A DNA stretch of 64,000 nt from Actinokineospora pegani (lineage in GTDB: Bacteria > Actinomycetota > Actinomycetes > Mycobacteriales > Pseudonocardiaceae). Made by a program: the position numbers and the translations under genes. The stretch lies in assembly GCF_009745975.1 (NCBI RefSeq), contig NZ_WHOL01000054.1, positions 1 to 64,000 of the forward strand, read 5' to 3'. Position 1 is the first letter of the stretch; each line of letters begins with the position of its first letter. Under the pieces are notes generated by a model, which was given only the letters and a program-made list of their open reading frames with translations, ran no database searches and had not been told where the DNA came from. Of the stretch, positions 61,871 through 64,000 are shown one piece after another.

Positions 61871-62242
61871 ATGACCGACCAGACCCCCGCCCCGCACCTC
61901 GCCGTCGGCAGGCGCGGCGAGGACATCGCCGCCCGCTACCTCGCCGCCACCGGCCTCGTCGTGCTCGCCAGGAACTGGCGGTGCGAGCTCGGCGAGCTCG
62001 ACGTCGTCTGCGCCGACGGCGTCGGGGTGGTCGTGTGCGAGGTCAAGACCCGGTCCGGGACCGGGTACGGCGCCCCTGCCGAAGCCGTCGACGACGCGAA
62101 GGCCAGGCGGATCAGGGCGCTGGGCGTCCGGTGGTTGCGGGAGAACGACATCCCCCACTGCCCGGTCCGCCACGACATCGTCTCCGTGCTGCTCCGCCCC
62201 GGCGCGCCCGCCGAGGTCGCGCACCTGCGGGGTGCGTTCTGA
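61871..62242 (+). CDS. YraN/UPF0102 family nuclease-like protein
   Basis: 123 residues. A PD-(D/E)xK-type fold: GRRGEDIAARYLAATG, ELGELDVVCADG, VVVCEVKTRSG carry the acidic/Lys pattern. Activity is unproven; the family is linked to DNA metabolism. ATG 61871 follows AGGAG. It overlaps comM by one base, the conserved yraN-comM-dprA order (Rv2898c-Rv2896c). Confidence 0.92.
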   Translation: MTDQTPAPHLAVGRRGEDIAARYLAATGLVVLARNWRCELGELDVVCADGVGVVVCEVKTRSGTGYGAPAEAVDDAKARRIRALGVRWLRENDIPHCPVRHDIVSVLLRPGAPAEVAHLRGAF

Positions 62243-63765
62243 TGGTCCTCGCCAAGGTCTGGTCGGTGGCCCTGCGCGGCGTCGACGGCGTCACCGTCGA
62301 GGTGGAGGCCGACATCGGCGGCGGCAAGCCGGGCACGCACATCGTCGGCCTGCCCGACGCCGCGCTCAGCGAGGCCAAGGACCGGGTGCGCGCGGCCGTC
62401 CGCAACAGCGGGCTGCGCTGGCCCGAGCAGTTGGTCACCCTCGCGCTGTCCCCGGCCGACCTGCACAAGTCCGGCTCCGCCTACGACCTCGCCCTGGCCG
62501 TCGCCGTCCTGATCGCCGACGGGAAGGTGCCCGCCGAGCCGTTCGCGGGCACCGCGCTGGTCGGCGAGCTCGCCCTCGACGGGCGCCTGCGCGCCGTGCG
62601 CGGCGTGCTGCCCCGGCTGCTCGCCGCCCGCCGCGCGGGCCACACCCTGGCCATCGTGCCGGTCCCGGTCCTGGCCGAGGCGGCCCTGGTCCCGGACCTG
62701 GCCGTCCTCGGCGCCCGCCACCTCGCCGACGTCGTCGCCTGGGCCACCGACCGCCCCGACGCCCTGTCCGCCCCGTCCGCCGCCGCGACCGGCCCCGCCG
62801 ACCCGTCCCCGGACCTCAGCGACGTCGTGGGCCAGCCCGAGGCCCGCTGGGCCCTGGAGGTCGCCGCCGCTGGCGGGCACCACATGCTGCTCTCCGGCCC
62901 GCCGGGCACCGGCAAGACGATGCTCGCCCGCCGCCTGCCCGGCCTGCTCCCGCCGCTGCCCCGCGAACGGGCGCTCGAGATCACCGCCATCCACTCCGCG
63001 GCGGGCGACCTCCCCGCCGACCAGCCCCTGATCACCGTCCCGCCCTTCATCGCCCCCCACCACAGCGCGAGCATCGCCGCTCTCGTCGGTGGCGGCGCCG
63101 GTCTCGCGAAACCGGGCGCGATCAGCAAGGCGCACAACGGCGTCCTGTTCCTGGACGAGGCAGCCGAGTTCCCCGCCAGCCGCCTCGAGGCCCTGCGCAC
63201 CGCGCTGGAGGAAGGCGAGATCCGCCTCGCCCGCCGCGACGGGGTGGTGCGGTACCCGGCCGCCTTCCAACTCGTCCTCGCCACCAACACCTGCCCCTGC
63301 GCCCCACCCAAGGAGTCCGACTGCACCTGCACCCCGGCAGCCCGCCGCCGCTATCTCTCCCGCCTGTCCGGCCCCCTCCTCGACCGCGTCGACATCCGCG
63401 TCCACATGCGGCCGAGCACCGCCCTGTCCCGCGCCCCGGACCAGGAGGCCCCCGAACCCACCGCCGCGGTCCGCGCCCGGGTCGCCGAGGCCCGCGACCG
63501 CGCCCGCCACCGCTGGTCGACCCACGGCTGGCGCACCAACGCCGAGGTCCCGGGCCCAGCGCTGCGCCAAGACCACCCCATCCCCCGCGAGGCCACCACG
63601 GTCTTGGACACCAGCCTCACCAGAGGCCTCCTCACCGCCCGGGGCGCCGACCGCTGCCTGCGCCTCGCCTGGACCCTCGCCGACCTGGGCAAGACCGCCC
63701 CGCCCACCCGGGACCACATCGCCACCGCCCTCCACTTCCGCGGCCGCCACCTCCCCACCGCATAA
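62242..63765 (+). CDS. comM: YifB/ComM family Mg-chelatase-like AAA+ ATPase
   Basis: 507 residues. N-terminal Lon-like domain (GGGKPGTHIVGLPDAALSE, KSGSAYDLALAVAVL). AAA+ core with Walker A LSGPPGTGKTMLARRLPGLL and Walker B GVLFLDEAAEF, a Cys cluster CPCAPPKESDCTC, and a C-terminal Mg-chelatase domain. ComM is a branch-migration helicase aiding natural transformation in proteobacteria; the role in actinobacteria is less clear. Confidence 0.95.
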   Translation: MVLAKVWSVALRGVDGVTVEVEADIGGGKPGTHIVGLPDAALSEAKDRVRAAVRNSGLRWPEQLVTLALSPADLHKSGSAYDLALAVAVLIADGKVPAEPFAGTALVGELALDGRLRAVRGVLPRLLAARRAGHTLAIVPVPVLAEAALVPDLAVLGARHLADVVAWATDRPDALSAPSAAATGPADPSPDLSDVVGQPEARWALEVAAAGGHHMLLSGPPGTGKTMLARRLPGLLPPLPRERALEITAIHSAAGDLPADQPLITVPPFIAPHHSASIAALVGGGAGLAKPGAISKAHNGVLFLDEAAEFPASRLEALRTALEEGEIRLARRDGVVRYPAAFQLVLATNTCPCAPPKESDCTCTPAARRRYLSRLSGPLLDRVDIRVHMRPSTALSRAPDQEAPEPTAAVRARVAEARDRARHRWSTHGWRTNAEVPGPALRQDHPIPREATTVLDTSLTRGLLTARGADRCLRLAWTLADLGKTAPPTRDHIATALHFRGRHLPTA

Positions 63766-63774
63766 GGAGAACCC

Positions 63775-63960
63775 ATGCGCACCACCGCCCCCACAACCCC
63801 GGGCGCCACCAGCCCTCCGGCTCCCCGGTCCACGCCCGGCACACCCTCCAACCAGGAAAGCGCGGCCCGTCGAGCCCAGGCCCGCCTCCTACCCCGCCCG
63901 CTCCCACTCCCCGCCACGGTCCGCCGCCGCGGCGCCCACCCGGCGGTGCGCCGTGGATGA
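63775..63960 (+). CDS. Small basic Pro/Arg-rich protein between comM and dprA
   Basis: 61 residues, unrecognised. Very Pro/Thr/Arg-rich with no membrane segment. It has an ideal AAGGAG 5 nt before ATG, begins 9 bp after comM, and its last 8 bp overlap the dprA GTG. This suggests it is translated and couples comM to dprA. It could instead be a leader-type ORF. Confidence 0.5.
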   Translation: MRTTAPTTPGATSPPAPRSTPGTPSNQESAARRAQARLLPRPLPLPATVRRRGAHPAVRRG

Positions 63961-64000
63961 GGTCCGGTTGGCCCGCGCCTACCTCCTCCGCGTCGCGGAG
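63953..64000 (+). CDS. dprA: DNA-processing protein DprA, 5' end only
   Basis: The first 16 codons (DEVRLARAYLLRVAE after the start) match the N-terminus of actinobacterial DprA/Smf, the RecA loader for incoming single-stranded DNA. The window ends inside the gene. GTG 63953. dprA follows comM in M. tuberculosis as well. Confidence 0.8.
   Translation, partial: MDEVRLARAYLLRVAE

Overview
The window is chromosomal DNA from a high-GC actinomycete. GC-rich third codon positions, many GTG starts, leaderless-type promoters, SepIVA, HelR, DUF2469, a GlnR-type box and a Zn-ribbon L32 all fit this. The gene order around ffh-rpsP-trmD-rplS-lepB-rnhB-comM-dprA matches Mycobacterium tuberculosis (Rv2896c to Rv2927c) in reverse orientation, and pyc-rsmD-coaD matches Rv2965c to Rv2967c. 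An RNase Sa homologue, three adjacent signal peptidases and Ser/Thr/Pro-rich surface proteins suggest Pseudonocardiales (Actinokineospora/Saccharothrix-like). That family placement is inference. I see no insertion sequence, prophage, CRISPR array, tRNA or rRNA.

Layout. (1) 1-12 kb: diverged direct repeats, a DivIVA-type coiled-coil protein, a secreted subtilase fold lacking most of its catalytic residues, pyruvate carboxylase behind a hairpin that pairs with its ribosome-binding site, the RNA polymerase-recycling ATPase HelR, rsmD, coaD, a GNAT enzyme and a secreted RNase. (2) 12-15.4 kb: the conserved sepIVA-DUF177-rpmF-rnc-mutM run. (3) 15.5-28.3 kb: a rearranged stretch. It holds a PadR/HAAS pair, an orphan KdpE-like regulator, smc and acyP inverted with an ECF sigma/anti-sigma pair between them, two surface or secreted proteins sharing a promoter motif, a double-GNAT protein, and anmK with a sodium:solute symporter. 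(4) 28.4-43 kb: ftsY, then accessory cassettes between ftsY and amtB. These are a cell-surface cassette (two kinase-less LuxR response regulators flanking a glycosyltransferase/polytopic fusion and a DUF4397/class F sortase ORF), a purine-catabolic operon (aceB, DUF6986 aldolase-like gene, allB, alc), a gntR with an AT-rich operator pair and a Zn-ribbon protein, and a FhuF-type Fe-S protein. (5) 43.2-64 kb: amtB-glnK-glnD behind a predicted GlnR box, a large orphan membrane protein, ffh-amidohydrolase, a CPBP protease with pxpA, rpsP-KH-rimM-trmD-rplS, three lepB paralogues, rnhB-DUF2469, yraN-comM, a small ORF and the start of dprA.

How the genes fit together. amtB-glnK-glnD imports ammonium and signals nitrogen status. 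The allantoinase/allantoicase operon releases urea and ureidoglycolate, and malate synthase removes the glyoxylate derived from it. A HpcH/HpaI-like protein of unknown reaction lies between the two. ftsY, ffh, three signal peptidases and a CPBP protease form a protein-export block. The best candidate for an undescribed system is the cassette at 29.9-35.65 kb. The clearest molecular oddities are the catalytically impaired subtilase, the hairpin over the pyc Shine-Dalgarno, and the DUF4397-sortase junction, which looks like a frameshift that fused two genes.
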